From: Monocercomonoides exilis
Taxonomy: Eukaryota > Preaxostyla > Oxymonadida > Polymastigidae
NCBI GenBank assembly: GCA_001643675.2
Contig: LSRY02000029.1
Span: 992,001 to 1,056,000, forward strand
Direction: 5' to 3'
DNA length: 64,000 nucleotides
The translations under genes were made by a program, and so were the position numbers. The stretch's first letter is position 1, and each line of letters opens with the position of its first letter. The notes under the pieces were generated by a model. It made no database searches and was not told the origin of the DNA. It worked only from the letters and a program-made list of their open reading frames with translations. Shown here piece after piece: positions 25,052-40,000 of the stretch.

Positions 25052-28000
25052 TTATTTTGCAGAATAATGTAATCTTTGATACTGTTTATCCTCTCCCCTT
25101 TGGCTGGTTGTTTCCTCGAAATGAAGGGTTTGTGGCTTACCTGCTTCATCTGAAATGACACAAGCATGCACACAAAGGAATGCAAACGATAAAACAAAAA
25201 AAGAACAATAATAAAAATATTATTATTGAATATAAGAAATATCAGACCTGTTATGAACAGCCGATTATCAGCCAAATAAGGCAACAATTCAATGGCAGTA
25301 TCGATCACTGCCAGATGAATCCCGTACGAAAGCTTCAATGTGCTGTTTTTCGGCTCCAGTGGGTGGATCAAGCCTTGCTGTTTCAGGTTGTTTTCTCTCT
25401 GATCTTCCAGTGCATCTTCAGCATCAGACAAAAGCAGATCGTTCTCTGAATCGTCATCGCGTATGAAGGAGCTGAACTTCAATCTGGAATCAGTCTTTTT
25501 CTGTTTGCAATTGCTCTTTGAATTGCATTCATTATCATTGCAATGGCAGGAACTGCTTGAAGAAGAGATTAGAGATGTCCGTGTTAATGGCGAAGGTGCA
25601 TGAGAAGATGAAGATTGAGCGGACAAAGAAGGAGAAGAGCATGATGATGATGCTGCAGATGATGACAAAAACATTTTCTGCGGTGTTGATTGAGAAAGGG
25701 TTGACATCTTTCTCATGATCACATCCCATTCTGTTTCCAGTCTTGATGGAATGCTGCAACACTCAAAGAACTCTTTTCTCCTTTTGAATGGAATTGATCG
25801 GGATAAGAATGTCTTTATCTGATACTGATTTGCATCAGAAGGAGTGGCAGATGAGAAGACGATGTTGTCTGTGCACATCGAAAAGGGCTTTTCAGACATC
25901 GCAATCTTCGCAATGTCTGCAACAATCCTATCGGCTGGCTGGTGTTCTGGTGATTCGTCAAAGCGTGTGATGAACGTGAGTGACTCTGGCAGTCTTTCAA
26001 CCACTGAAAGCAGAGTGGAGAGGAGGAAGAACGAGGAGCATGGGTCGCAGAACTGAGGGCAGCTGAGAATGAGTAGGAAGAGATCAACGCCACCTTCTTT
26101 CAGGAAGTCTCTTCCATTTGCTGAGTGCTTGTCAGTCAGATTGGCGACGGCGCAAGTGGCTGAAGGGAGAATCGAGGTGGATGCTTCCAAACGAGCTGGC
26201 TCGGCGGATTTTGATGAAGCTGCAGCAAGTGCCTTCTGCCTGTAATGCGAAGAGATCAGCTTCAGAATGACTGAAATAGTGCCCAGTTCGTAGAATGCGT
26301 CTTGAAGAAGCGAATTTGCATTGATGACTGATGCGATGATCCACAGGCAGTTGTCCAGTGTCTCGTCCTTTGCAAAGTCCACAAGTGAAATAAGATTTGA
26401 GAGAGAGGACTTCTCATGTGCAGCATCAATGGCCATTGAGTGTGTAACAAGTGACAAAATTGCTCGTGTCATGTTCAGCTGCACTTCTGGAATTGGAGAG
26501 CCCAGAAGATTGAACAGCTTGAATGAAGAATATTTCTCCACTTTGCGTCGAAGGCTATGATTATAATAAAACAAAGGGAAAAAATCATCAAATTTTCATT
26601 AATTCAAAATGATAAGGTAAATAAATAGTTAAACAAAAGAGAAATTAAATCATAAATTGACAAAAAAACAAAATTCATACTAATCTGTTCTTGACTCATA
26701 AGTGAACCCATCGAAAGTAATTGGATAAATTTCTTTGTTTCCTTCACCCTCGCAAAAGTGCACAATGATATACGACACAAGAATCAATATCTCAATTGGT
26801 GCTCTGTTTGATGCCAGCACATCTGCAATCAGCTCCACTCCATCTCTTATTCCGCTTGTGGTGTCATTCTCGTTTTCAGCGACGGGAGGTGGCTGGGATA
26901 TTTCAACGATGTGTCTGATTGTCTCGCTCCGCTGTGTGTCCACTGCCATCCGGTAGAGGATGTTCCAGCAGATGAGATCGTTCTCTGGAGTCTGCCTGCC
27001 AATGCGTGTGTCGTTCACCCAGCGCTCGAGGAAGAATGCGAACAGACGATAGTTGATGATCTTCCTGTTGATCCACACTGAATGCACATCAGGTGTCAAC
27101 AGCACATACTTTGCAGACGGCTGCTGTCCAGGCGTCAAGTTGTATGAGAGTGGGTAATACTCCGTCGCTGAGAACGGAGGGAGCTTCTCAATCGCTGAAA
27201 TCGGAGTGAGCGAAGGCGGAGACTGCATCGCAGTCAGAAATGACCCAAACTTCCCTTCGCCAACAAAGTTCAAGCGAGATGGGGCTTCTCTCTGCCAACG
27301 CGTGGGCACACAGCCAAAGGCTTTCTCTCTGTGTGTTGGAGGAAATCGCTCATTGGTAAGAACAGTGAAGGAAGGAGCTGGTCTGACGATGGTGGAGCAT
27401 AATGAGTTTAGAGCCAAAGTGTTGATGAAGTATGATAGGGAAAGAAAGATGAAGCGTTTTAGTGTTTTTACCAAATATTGCACATTTTCTGCTTTTGTAC
27501 TCAAAAGAGCAAATGCCCTTTGAACCACGCTCGTAAAAGTGAATGCCGCCAGATGAGGAGAAAAGAAAAGAGGAGAAGAAGGAAGCCGCTTTTCATGTTT
27601 GAATAACATTTCTGGATCGCTGAATGTGTCAAAATACATTTCTGACTGACTTTTGCCACTATCAAAAGATAAAGATGCGCCTCTTGTTTGTTGTTCGTTG
27701 TTGATTGGTCTTTTATCTACAGCTGCAGCAAGCACAATCATCGACAGCAACCGAACAGCAAAAGTCTTTGCAGTGATTGAAAACGGCGGCGGGCGCAAAA
27801 CGAAGGAATTTGCGAGATACTCTGCCTGTTGTTTCTTTGTATCGTTTCTGACATTTGTTCGATGGTTTGTTAAGTTCTCGTTTTCATTCAATTCTTCCTT
27901 TATGTCTGAGCAGCTATCTTCACATTCATCAAATGTGCCTCGTGACACAGCAGCAACAAACTGCTGTTGAGTGAAGAGACATGAGCCAATAATCGCAAAA

Positions 28001-31000
28001 GCATTTGGAATGGTGTTGAGAAGGATGCGAACAGATGAAGGATCCATCGAGCAGACAGAGTGGAGAGCAAAGAGCAGAGCACATCGAACTGGAGGAGATG
28101 GGTTGAAAGACGTGTGAGAGACAGCTGGGATGCTCAGAATGTGCAGCACATTGTGGAAGAAGAAGCGATCTCTTGCGACGTCTCGTGCATTCTGCGCATT
28201 CAACGCACAGAAGTATCCGATGCACAAAGCAGCCAGGAAGCATCTTTCTTCGGAGATGGACAAGACACACGAAGTCTGCTGGTATTCTTTGTTATTAGCA
28301 CACGATGCAGGGAGTGAGGATGGGCAGTGCGGAAGGCGTAGAAGAGAAACAAGAAGAGGGAACAGATTTGAAGTACGGACCTGCACAAATGAATAACCCC
28401 TTCTTCCCAATTCAACCAAAGTGTGGAGAGCAACCAGAAACGAAGCTGAGTAGATGCTGCTTTCAGAAGAAGACAGGACAAAAGGTGTGAGGCGAATGGC
28501 TGTACTGATCAGATTCACTCCTCCATTCACTTTCATTGACAAAGACATTTTGTCGCTGTGAGAGCGAAACGTGAGGCCGCCAAATGAGCAGCTCATGGCA
28601 ACATAGAGACCTCTTCCTGCAATGCAGTAGAACACAATGAGCTGGTTCAGGAACGAAAGGAACTGCTTTGTGGTGAATGTGCATGAGGGTTGTGTTGAGA
28701 AGTTAAACGATGGTAAAATCGGCTTCTGGAGCAGATCCTGCATCCTTTGTGTTGATGAAATGTGGTTTTGAATGGCAGTCACAACAGGCGCAATCAGCGG
28801 GTGTGCCTTGTTGACTGGTGGAAGTGAAGCAATCTGGCAGAAGGTATCGTCTTCGCTGTGGATGGAGCTGTAGAGCATCTGATAGAGCGGTGTGTCGCTG
28901 AGTGGGAGGATGTCGATGGCAGAGCAGGCAGACGAGCCTTTGTCGTCTGCACTCGACAGATCAGCTGCATTGCATATGCTTTTGATGCACTGCTGGGGCA
29001 TCGTCCTTCGCATTGCATCGCTCTTCTCCACGAGAATGACAACCAGCTTGGCAACCTCACAGCGGAGTGGGACGGACGCCAAGGGAGACACAAGCAGAGT
29101 GCACAGAGACTCCATCACATTCGGCAGCTGTGTGAGGCATTCACAAAGCTCTTCTCGTGTGCCCAGCGAAGGAGAATGCTCCAGTTTGTTGCTTTCTGCT
29201 TGATGTTGTGTCTTCGGAATGAGTGAAGTATTCCCACCAGATGTGACTGTCAGGAGAAGCGACTGTATCTGCCTGTCTTGTGTGGCAATAGATTCGATGT
29301 CTCTCTTTGCCTCGTTGACGACTTCTTCCATTGGAGCATCGCCTTGAGAGATGTAATACGTGGAGAAGGAGGAGATGACACCACAATAGTCAGATATGCA
29401 GACAATGAGGCGCCTGCAGACTTCACGTAAAGTGGCTGGGACGCTTTCAGAGAAAGGGACACAGGAAAGAGGAGGAGTGCAGGTGGAAGGGAGAGGCAGG
29501 GCAGAGAGGAAGATGCGCCCTCCGTCTGGCTGAAGAGGATAGGGCTGGTCGAGCAGGCGGGCAAAAGAGGACTTCAAGGAGGAGGCGGAGAAGGATGGGA
29601 CGAGAGAAGAAGAAGAAGAAGAAGGAGAAGGAGAAGGAGATGACAGAGAAGAAGAGGATGAGGATGAAGACAGTGAAGGAGATGAAGAGGAAGAGGAAGG
29701 AGAAATATATTGAGTGAATGAAGAATTAGAAGACACAGTGAGTGTAGAAGCAGATGAGGAAGACATTGACGGTGGTGGAGGAGGAAGAGAAAGTGCTAAG
29801 GAATGTGACACAGTTTGTTGGGAAGATGGCTTTGATGCTGAAGAAGATGAAAGAGCATTTAATTTCTGAGGATTTGTTTGAGGAAGAGGTGGAAGAGAAG
29901 ATAAAGAAGAAGAAGATGATGATGGAATTGAAGATGAAGGTGGCAGTGGAACAGAGGATATTAAAAGAGAAGAATGAGAATTCGAAAATGGAATACCATT
30001 TTCCTTTAGACTACTTTTAGGATGAAGTTTTTGAAGAGAAAATGAAGTAGAAAGAGGCATATTTGAAGAAGAAGAGGAGAAAGGAGAGGGAGAAGAAGAA
30101 GAAGAAGACGATTTTGTAGAGAAAGAAGGTTTTGGAGGGACAGGCAAGGCAGTTGGGTGAAGAGAGCCAGCCCAGCGAGGGATGGGTGGAGGAGGTGGAA
30201 GAGACGCCTTTTGGTTCTTGATGAGTGTCAGATACGAATAGAAGTTGCTTTCTTGTTCGTCTGTGAGGATGCCATTGGGAGCGGAGATGAAGGAGAAGTA
30301 TGGATGCAAAAGAAGAGAGAGGGTTGAGTTATAATGTGAAGATAATGAAGAAGAAGAAGAAGAAGATGATGATGATGAAGAAGCAGATGATGATGAAGCA
30401 GATGCAGATACAGACGCAGAATAGCATATCTGAGACAAAGAATCGTTCATTGCTTCCTTTGTGAAGAAGAACAGCTGAAGAAAAGCAGTTTTTCTGATCA
30501 GATTTCTGAGAGATCGTTGAACGATGGCAGAAGAGGATGAAGAGAACTTTTTGAAGATGGCATAATTTTGAGAATAGAACAAAGACAAAGTGGCTGGCAA
30601 TGAAATTTCTTCTGATTTGCTTGTTTCTTCTTCTTCTGGTGCTGCTTCTGCTTTTGTTTCTGCTTCTTCTTCTTCTTCTTCTTCAATCTCTTCAGCTTCT
30701 TCCTCTTCAACTTCTTCCTCAACTTCTTCATCTTCATCTTCATCTTCATCTTCATCTTCTATGTCTTCTTTCTCTTTCTCCTCTTCCTCTTTTTTCTCTT
30801 CTTTGCATTCATTTTCAATCATTAAATCTTCCTTCTCTTCCTCTTTTTTCTCTTTCTCTTCAACAAACTCATCTTTTTGGCTTTTCTTTCTCTCCAATGA
30901 ACTTTCCCTTTTCAACTTCTCTTCTTCTTCTTCTTCTTCTTCTTCTCTTATGACCATTTCATAATTCTCTTTGACATCTTCTTCCATTGGCAAAGGCTCT

Positions 31001-34000
31001 GGTTGAATGTTTCCTCTGTCTTCTTCTTCTGTTTCTGTCTTGTTTTGTTCAATGGAATTCTGTTCAATAACTTCTGGTTGAATGTGTTCGTTTTCTGATT
31101 CATTTGAAGAATTTAATTCTTTCTCTTCTTTATCATTCTCTTGTTGTTTTGTTTGTTCGATTTCCTTTGGTTTGTCATCTTCTTCTTCTCCTTCTCCTTT
31201 TTCTTTTTCTTTTTCTTTTTCTTTTTCTGTGTTTGATTCTTCTTTGTTGTCATTATTCATCTCTTCTTCAACAACTTCTGGCATTTCTTCGGTTTTGCAC
31301 TCATTTTCTGTATCAGTCAGATTTTCTCTGATATCTTCCGTTTCTTCGCTTTTTGCGTCTGTTATCTCTTCTGCTTGTTTTGTTTTATCGCTTTCATCTT
31401 CCTCTTTCTTTTCATCAACCTCTTCTTCTTTCTCTTCTTCTTTCACTTTTTCTTTCACTTCATTTTCCTTCTTCTCCTCTTCTCTATCTTTCAACTCTTC
31501 TGTTCCATTCTTTTCTGCCATCTCCTCTGTTGACATCTTCAATGATGGCTGCTCGTCCAAATTATCATTTTCTCCATTTTCTTCTTTCTGCTCCTTCTCT
31601 TTCTCATCTTCAATTGACGATTCAACGTCTTTTCTTTCTTCTTCTAATGAATCGTCTTCAATTGAATGCTTTTCTTCCATCTTTTCTTGGCTGTTCTTTT
31701 CATTGGCATCATCTTCAAGTTGCTCTTCTTTCTCTTCATTTTCTGACTTTTGCGCTAAATCTTTCTTTTCTTCTCCTCCTCCTCCTCCTTTGTTTTCTTT
31801 TTTTTCTTCACTTTTATTCTGTTCAGATTCAATAACCTTTTCTTTCTCTGATTTATCTTCTTTATCATTTAGTGTCTGTTTATCACGAATCTGTTCAGAA
31901 GATATATCTTCTCTCAAATTTGATGAATTGTTGTTTTCAGCTATTTGTTCATTGCTCATCACAAGCACTTCTGGTTTGTTCTCTTCTTCTTCTTCTTCTT
32001 CTTCTTCTTCTGACGATGACGATGATATAGTCTGTTCTTCTGCGTTATTCCTGTTAGATAGACTTTCTCCAACTTCCTCTTCTTTTTCATTTTGTTTGTC
32101 AACTTCTTCTTTTTCTTCACCTTCGCTTTCCTTTTTGCATTCTTGTATTTCACTTTCGTTTTCTGCCTTTTCTTGCTCATTTTCTGGTTCTTCTTTCTTT
32201 TCATTTGACTCATTTATTTCTTCTTCTTCTTCTACTTCTTTTGCATTGCATTTTTCTTCTGAAGCAGAAGCACAACTCCTCCTTTTTCTCCTAATAATCT
32301 TTTTGACAATTCTTTTCTTCTTCATCTGTTTCCTTTCAGATATCATCATCTTCTCCTCCTCCTCCTCATTCTTCTTCTTCCTCTTCTCTTCCATCATCCC
32401 ATCCTCTTCCTTCTCTTCCTTCTCCTTTCCTCTCTCACATCTTTTCCCTTCTTCCTCAAATGAATGACACGCAACCGCCTTTCCTATCACCACCACTGTC
32501 TGCTCATCCAGCAATGCACTCATAGCCTTCAGAGCACTCCTTTCAATCAGATTTCCCACTGAAACTGGATCTCTTCGACGGGAAGGCATTGCCAGCAGCT
32601 TCGCCACACGCTGAGGGAAGGAAAGAGGAGCAGGCGGAGGAAGGATGACGATGGAGCGGGTGAGTGGAAGGGAAGATGAATGGAGTGGATCAGAATGTGT
32701 GAGTGTTATGGCAGAGGGGGGAGGAGGGGGAGGTGGGAGAAACTGAGAGGAAGATGAGGAAGAAGAAGAGGAGGATGATGATGATGAAAAGGAAGAGGAA
32801 GATGAGGCAGAGGAATAAGAGTTGAAAGGACTGTTCATCGAAACAGAAGGATAAAAGATAGAAGAAGAAGAAGAAGAAGATGTTGATGATGATGATGATG
32901 GATGAGTGACTAATCGGAGCGTGTGTTCTGATTGAGTGTTGATGCTGTCGATGATTTGAGGATGCTGTGCAAGTGGAGAGAAAGGCAGGGGAGGAGACAT
33001 AACATTCAGAGGAGAAGGAGAAGGAGAAGAGAAAGGAGAGCTCCAACTAAATGGCTGAGGGATGGATGCTATGAAAGGGGCAGGTGAAGGTAGATGATGG
33101 GAAGAAGAAGAAGAGGAGGAGGAGGAAGAAGAAGAATAACAAGAAGAAGAAGAAGATTGTTCCATTGAAACGAGTGAGAGTTCTGTGTTTTTCTCAGCTG
33201 AGCGTGCGATTAGCTGCCCTCTCTTCATTGCCAGCACATCAGCATCTTGTTTGAGTATCCACAAGATGAGTGAGAAATAGTTCAGTTTTGCACATTCAGA
33301 ACGGAAGAAGGCGCTGACACTGGAGAGAGCAGCAGCAAAACAAAGGAGAGTGGCGAGGGAGGCGCCAGAGACAGAAGAGAGAAGCTCTTTGAGGACAATC
33401 TGGATGGAAGTTTCGTTGTTTGTGGAAGGATGCTTGAGAGATGAAGAGGAGGTTATATGGGCAATGATTCTTTTCTGTTTGGAGAAGTGGAGAATGAGAG
33501 AGGCTGCCAGCACAGACAGAGGAGTTGTGAGGGCTTCGCGCACGCAGAGCTCGTTGGTGGAGAGGAGGACAGGGGAAGTGGAAGGAGGAGGGGATGGGGA
33601 GATGGCTGAGAAGGATGATGAAAGAGAAGAAGAAGAAGACAAAGGTGTTGTTGGTGATGGAGATGGAGATGAGGATGGAGAACAAGAAGAAGAAGAAGAG
33701 GCTGAAGCAGAAGCAGATGATGAATAGTAATCTCCTTGTGTAGAAGCATCCAACTCGGTTGAGTAAGCAAGAAGCTCAATCACTTTGTAAAGTGCAGTGA
33801 AATCATACTTCTTTGAGCAAGTGAATGAAGAAGACACAAATGGAAGTGACTGGATACCCTCAAAATAATCAGAAGAATCAGAAGAACTTGATGAGTTTGA
33901 TGAGTTTGATGAATTTGATGAAGAAGCGCTGTCAGAACTGTCAGGCGATGCTGTTATCTTCTTCTTCATCAGGAAGTTTTCAGCGCCAATCCCAATCTCC

Positions 34001-37000
34001 GCAAACACAGTGATACACGCCACTGCCAATGAAACGATTGACTGGGGGTACTTCTTCTGGTCAACGAGCCTCAGAAGCGAAGAGAACGTCTCTGGAAACA
34101 TCTTCACTGCGAGCATCTGGTTGCTGTGGTCGAAGAGGATGCCATTGAATTCTCTGTCGCTCAGCTTCTGCACAGCTGTTGTCCTGAGTGAAGGAGGTGT
34201 GCGCACAGAAGACAGGAAGATGAGGTCGAATTCGCAGGATTTCTGAACAATCTCTGGGGGAAGAGAGCGAAGGCCAGCACACACCCAGTCACACGCATGC
34301 AGCTGCTCGAGGGTGATTCTTTCTCTCTCTCCTTTCTGGGCAATGGAGATGAGGATGTCGAGCACAGATGACTGCAGAGATGTGTTTGGGATGCCCAGGA
34401 GTGTCAGAATGCGAGGGAGGGCATTGAACACCACATCCAAGTTGACTGCAGACTCCATAAAGACAGGCACAAGCGTCGACGCCAGCGTCTGGTCAGCCAA
34501 CGAGAGGCGCTTCATCTGCTCGGCATTCAGCAGCTCTGGAAAGATGCCATCCCAGAGATCAAAGTATTTATCTGGTGGGTGTGTTTCAGAGAGGCGTATG
34601 AGAGCCAGCAGAACTGCGTGTTGGATGGTCGAATCGCCCACTCGTAGGCTTTCATGCACCCATCGCAGACCAGCAATGTCTGGATCATCAACAAGATCTC
34701 CTCCAGTGAAGAACACAACCAGCGCCTCTGTTGCTGCCTCACGTAAAAATGAATGATTGCTTGTGGTGGTGAATGATGAAAGAGTGTACAGACAGCCACG
34801 CACGTTGAGTGTGACGAACTGCTTCAGCCTCTCTCTCTCCTGCATGATGCTCTTCAGACAGCGCATGGTGCCTATGCAGAGCATCGGGTGTGTGTCTCTC
34901 ACTTTCGCCAGCATGTCCCCAAACAAGAAGCGGGTGAAGGAGGTCATTGAGTTCTTGTTGCGGATGGCGTGGTAGTTCAGATTGACCATCTCTGCAAAGA
35001 CAGTCGCACGCACGCGCGCTGCAGAAGGCACAGTGGGGGAGAGGAAGAGTGGGAGACAGGGGGCAGGCTGAGGGGCAGAGAGCGTCTTTGGCTGGAGGAG
35101 GGCAGAGAGAGGGAAGGGAGGCGTTTGGGCACTCAGGGCAATCACGTTGTAGATCCAGCAGTGCTCAGAGAAGGCCTTTGCGATCTTCTGCTCGTTGTTG
35201 AAGAAGAAAGGGTTGTGGGAGGAGAATGTGGTGAGAGGGGAGATGTCATTCATCGAAGAAGACGAGGAGGAAGAAGAGAAGGAAGTAGAAGATGATGATG
35301 ATGAAGATGAAAAAGAAGAAATAGCTTTTGTCTTCCCCTTCATCCTGCTTCCCGTCATCTTCATTGCAATACTTCTGTTTTCTGGAAGCAGCATCACCTT
35401 TGATGTCTTTGCAGCTGTTATCGCAAAGGGAGGCGGTTCAGAGTCCATCAGACGTGACATTGTCTCGTTCTTCTCCTTCTCCAGCATCTCTGCATCGTCC
35501 AGTGTTGTCCATGCATTGTGTCTTTTGAGTACTTCTTCCAAGACAAGTCTCATTACTGGCAGATCGAAGTGCAGGCGGAAGGGAGGGAGGAGGAGGAGGC
35601 GCATGATGAGGATGCCTGCTTCATAGAGGAAGCAGACAGGGAGGGATTCTGTGTCATCGGGGGAAGATGACGAGGAAAGAGAATGAGGGGATGGTGAGGA
35701 AGAGAGGAAGGGAGAGCGTTTGGAAGAGGAGTCGAGAAGAGGTTGAGAGGGAGAACGGTTGAAGGAGTTGGTTGTATTGAATGTGTTGTTTGTGTTTGTT
35801 GTTTTGGAAATGTTGGATGAATTGGGAAGAGGAGGAAGAGAAGGTGCATTAGACAGAATGTTTGTCTTTTGGGGAAGGGAAGAAAATTGAGAGGGGAAAG
35901 GAGGTGGAGGAGGAAGATTTTGAAGAGGGGTTGGAGGAGATGGCATAAATTGAGAGGAAGAAAAAGAAGAAGAAAGAGAAGGAGAAGAAGAAGAAGAAAT
36001 AGATTGAGAAGGAAGAGCATTTTGCTGTGTTTGATTCGGAATATGACATCTGGCTTCACCAAAATGAAAGAGCTGCCTGTTTGTTGGAGGATGGAATTCA
36101 AACAGATTCTCTTTCTGTTTTTCATTCTCTTCAAAAAACAAGCTTTCCAAATGTGTCTGTTCATATGTCTGCTCATAGGACTCTATCAGAAGCTCATCTT
36201 CTGTCTTCTCATTGTTCAGTCCACTCCCAAATGGAGGAGAAGACAATGAAGAAGAAGAAGAAGAAGAGGGAGAAGAAGAAGAAGATGCTGATGAAGAAGA
36301 AGAAGGAGAAAGAGAAAGAGAAGAAGGAGATGAAGAGTCAGCCAATCCATCATCTATCCCCATTGAAGATGTAGGTGCCACTGCAATTGAGAGTTCTGGC
36401 CCAGCCGACGACAAAACAGACAGCTGAGCAGCTGAAGGGAAGATGTCGCTCTGAGTGAGGGTGAGGGAGGAGGTGGAAGAGGTGGAAGAGGAGCCTTCGG
36501 CAGCAGATGGGCTGAAGGTGTCGTGGAGGGCATAGTCTGGAGATAAAGCTGGGGCAAGCTGACTTTGTGGGGATAGTTGAGATAAATCGTGTTGAGGCTG
36601 AGTAAGTGATGTTGGAGAAGGAGAAGGAGGAGGAGAAGAAGAAGAAGAAGAAGAAGAAGAAGAAGAAGAAGGGAAAGGAGAAGGAGAAGGGGATACAGGT
36701 GAAAGAGAAAGGCCAACACTTTGTTTGCCATCAGTAACTGATGAGTTGTTCACCTGTTGTTCCTCACTCTTCACAGCATTTCCATACGATGCCTCAGAAC
36801 TTGTGTGATTTGTGCTCTTCTTCTCGCTCACTTCGAACACGATGCTCAGCAGATGCAGAAGAATGCGCCACCAAAAGCCCAAATTGCTGGTGACGTTGAC
36901 TGTCGCCAGCATTTCATTCAGAAATGAGAAGAAGAAGGCAAAGCGGAGGTGTCTTCTTCTGTTGAGCTCTTTTGTTTTGAGGGAAGATTCAGTGTTTGTG

Positions 37001-40000
37001 GAGGAGAAGTGGATGGTGGCTGTTAAATGGGCAATGCGGGGGAGTGGGGTAGCTTTTAGAAGACGCAGTTGGAAGTGATCTTTGTCTGAAGAGAAGAAAG
37101 AGGAAGAGGAGGAAGAAGAAGAGGGAGAAGGAGAAGAGGAAGAAGAATGCAGTGAAAGTTCGTTTTGTTTGTGTTTGGACAATCCAATTGGGAGTTCGAA
37201 GTCAAATGCAGTGAAGATGTTGCTGATGAATGAGTTGGATGAGCTGTTATTCTGATTCTGTGTGTTTCCCTTCTTGATGTTGCTGTTAGCTGACGGCAGC
37301 TGTTGAATGAGATCGCACAGAAAGTAGTTCATCAGGCATCTCTTTGCACACTCACACACTTCATTCACTTCCTCCTTCAGCTGTGGACAATCAACAGGCA
37401 GAACAGCCCCTTCAAACAAGAAAGAATTGCTGTCCAAATACTTTGCAAAGGCATTTGTGTCTTGTTTGGCCTCAAAAGCTGTCTTGTTCTGTTGGAATGT
37501 CTCGTTCTCACTGACCATCAGCGCAATCAAGAAATCAACCAGAGCAAAAGGCGGCTGAGAGACAAAGAGATTCACATCACTTCGTGTGAGCTGCTCGATG
37601 AAGGAGGTCAATGAATGGCAGAGAACGGAGAATTCTTCTTCCTCAAGAACAAGAAAACTCTGAGGCTGCTGGCTGAGTGAAGGCGTCTTCAGCCTTTTGA
37701 AGACGATGAAACAGCGTTTTTTAACAAAGACTTCTTCGCAGAACAAGAAGAAAGGGTAGAAAGGAGAGCGGAGAATGGCAAAGGGGGAAAGGATAGGTTG
37801 AGGAAGAGAAGGAGAAGAAGAAGCAGAAGAAGATGGAAGAGAAGAAGAAGAAGGTTGAGGGGGAATGAAAGGGGCGATGAAGAAGACGGCAGAGGCAGAA
37901 GAAGGAGACATGGTATCGATAACGATGCTGCAGAGGAGACGAGTGAGAAGAAACTGGATGTGTCTCTGATGAGAGGGAGAGGAGAGGGCAAGATGGGAAG
38001 GAGAAGAGGAGGAGGAGGAAGATGACAGAGATAAAGATAATGAAGAGGAAGAAGAGTATGAGGAAGATAAAGAAGATAAAGAAGAAGAGGAAGATAAAGA
38101 AGAAGAAGAAGCAATGCTGTATAAGAAATGGAGGATGATTTCCTTTGCGTTGATGAGGAAGAAGGGGTGTAAGAAGGATGTCATTGAGCAGACGGTGCGG
38201 GCAGAAGGGGTGGAAAGGCGGGGGCATTGTGAAAGAGGAGCAGAGGAAATGTTTCCTGTCTTCAGAAGGGAAGAGAGGATGGTGTGGGAGAGATAGCACA
38301 TCTCAGAGGGATCGATTGATGGATAGGTGATGTTATTATTATTGAATGTATTTCTATTGCCATTCATTGAGTGTGATTGCATTGTATCCAAATGGCTGTC
38401 TAAAAGTGCTGTTTCTATCATCCAGCCAAGAATGTGATAGAAAGGAGAGGAGGAAGTGAACTTGTAGCGCCCTTTGATTGTCTCAGAGGGGATGACAGAA
38501 TTGGAGAATGGGGTGATGGAAGAGAAAGAAGAAGAAGAGGAAGATGAAGGAAAAGGAGAGGGAGAGGGAGAAGAAGATATAGAAGATATCTCCACAGCCG
38601 AATGCTCATCAAGAATAAACGACTTGATGATATCATGTGGAGCGAGGCAGAAGCAGAGGGAGAGGAGAAGCATGGATGGAAAGAGCTCCACACCCATCTG
38701 AATGCAATGTGCACAATATCGAACCAACCTCGTGAACATCAAAAGATGTGAATTGTCTTCTTTGAGCTCTGTTTTTCTCTGGCTTGTTCTTCTTCCTTCT
38801 CTTCCTCCTTCTCTTCTTATTCCTCCTTCTCTTTCTCTTCCTTCTCTTCCTTCTCCTTCTCTCATCCCATCTTCCCCTTCTCCCTTGTGTTGCTCCATGA
38901 ATGGCTGAGGGAACAGAAGCTGATGAATCTCAATGGAAGCCATTCGATACACTGCTCTTGCTGATCTGTTTCTTGTCAGATATTCCTTTGCCTCTTCTGT
39001 CAGCCCTGGGAAGGAGGAGAGAGAGGAAGAAGAAAGAGAAGAGGAGGAGGAGGAAGAAGAAGAAGAAGAAGAAGGCAATAAAGGTGATGGCAATGAAGGA
39101 GAAGAAGATGTGTTCAAAGAGAATGGAGTTGGATGAGCAAAAGTTTTATTCTGTTGAGTCAACCCAGCAGATGTTGAGAAAGAAGAGCTTCTTCGTTTTG
39201 TGTCTGAAGAAGAAGAAGGAGATGATGATGATGATGATGATGAACGGGGAGGAGGAGGAGGGATGTGAAGAGGAGAAGCAGAGACAGAACGATAGGAAGG
39301 AACAGAAGAAGAAGAGGAAGAAGAAGAAAAGGGTGTGATGCTGGATGAAGGGCGAGAGGTGAAAGAAGGAGAAGAAGAGGAGGAGGAGGAGGAGGCAATA
39401 GACGGAGGACGAGGGAAGGGAAGAGAATCGAAAGAAGGAGAAGATGAAGAAGAAGAAGAAGAATTAGAAGGAGATGAAGAATTAGAAGAAGATGAAGAAT
39501 TAGAAGAAGAAGAAGACAATTGTGAAAGATGATGTTGAGTGTGTTGTTGAGGATGATGAGGGTGTGTGGGTGTTGGATAAGAAATGCCTGATGAAACAGA
39601 GTCACTTTCTGATTGATCTTTGGTGGATGAATTGCTTTTGGCTCTTCTGCTTGAAGGAGGAGGAGGAGGAGGAGGAATAATGAAATATTGCTTGGAATCC
39701 TCAGAAAGCTCTTGCTTGGTGACTTTTGAAGAAATGCTTGTGACTTCTTTCTTTTCTCCTTCTGTTTGTTGAAGAGAATTGGCATTTTGTTCATTGGATT
39801 CTTGTTCTTTTTCCTGTTCTTCTTTTTCTTTTTCTTTTTCTTTTTCTTTTTCTTTTTCTTCTTCCTTCTCTAATTCTACCTCGTTTGTGGGAGAAACCAT
39901 TGCTATTTTGTTCTCTTCATAAAGCTGTTCATTTGATTCTTCTGTTGCTTCTTCTGTCTGTTCAGTTGGTTGTTGAGGTATTGTCTCATATTCCTTTTCT

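Noticed and set aside
31082-32467. Long plus-strand Ser/Phe-rich open frame (461 codons)
   Set aside because: It is the exact mirror of the Glu/Lys-rich block of the minus-strand giant gene; TTC/TCT/CTT codons arise from GAA/AGA/AAG on the other strand.
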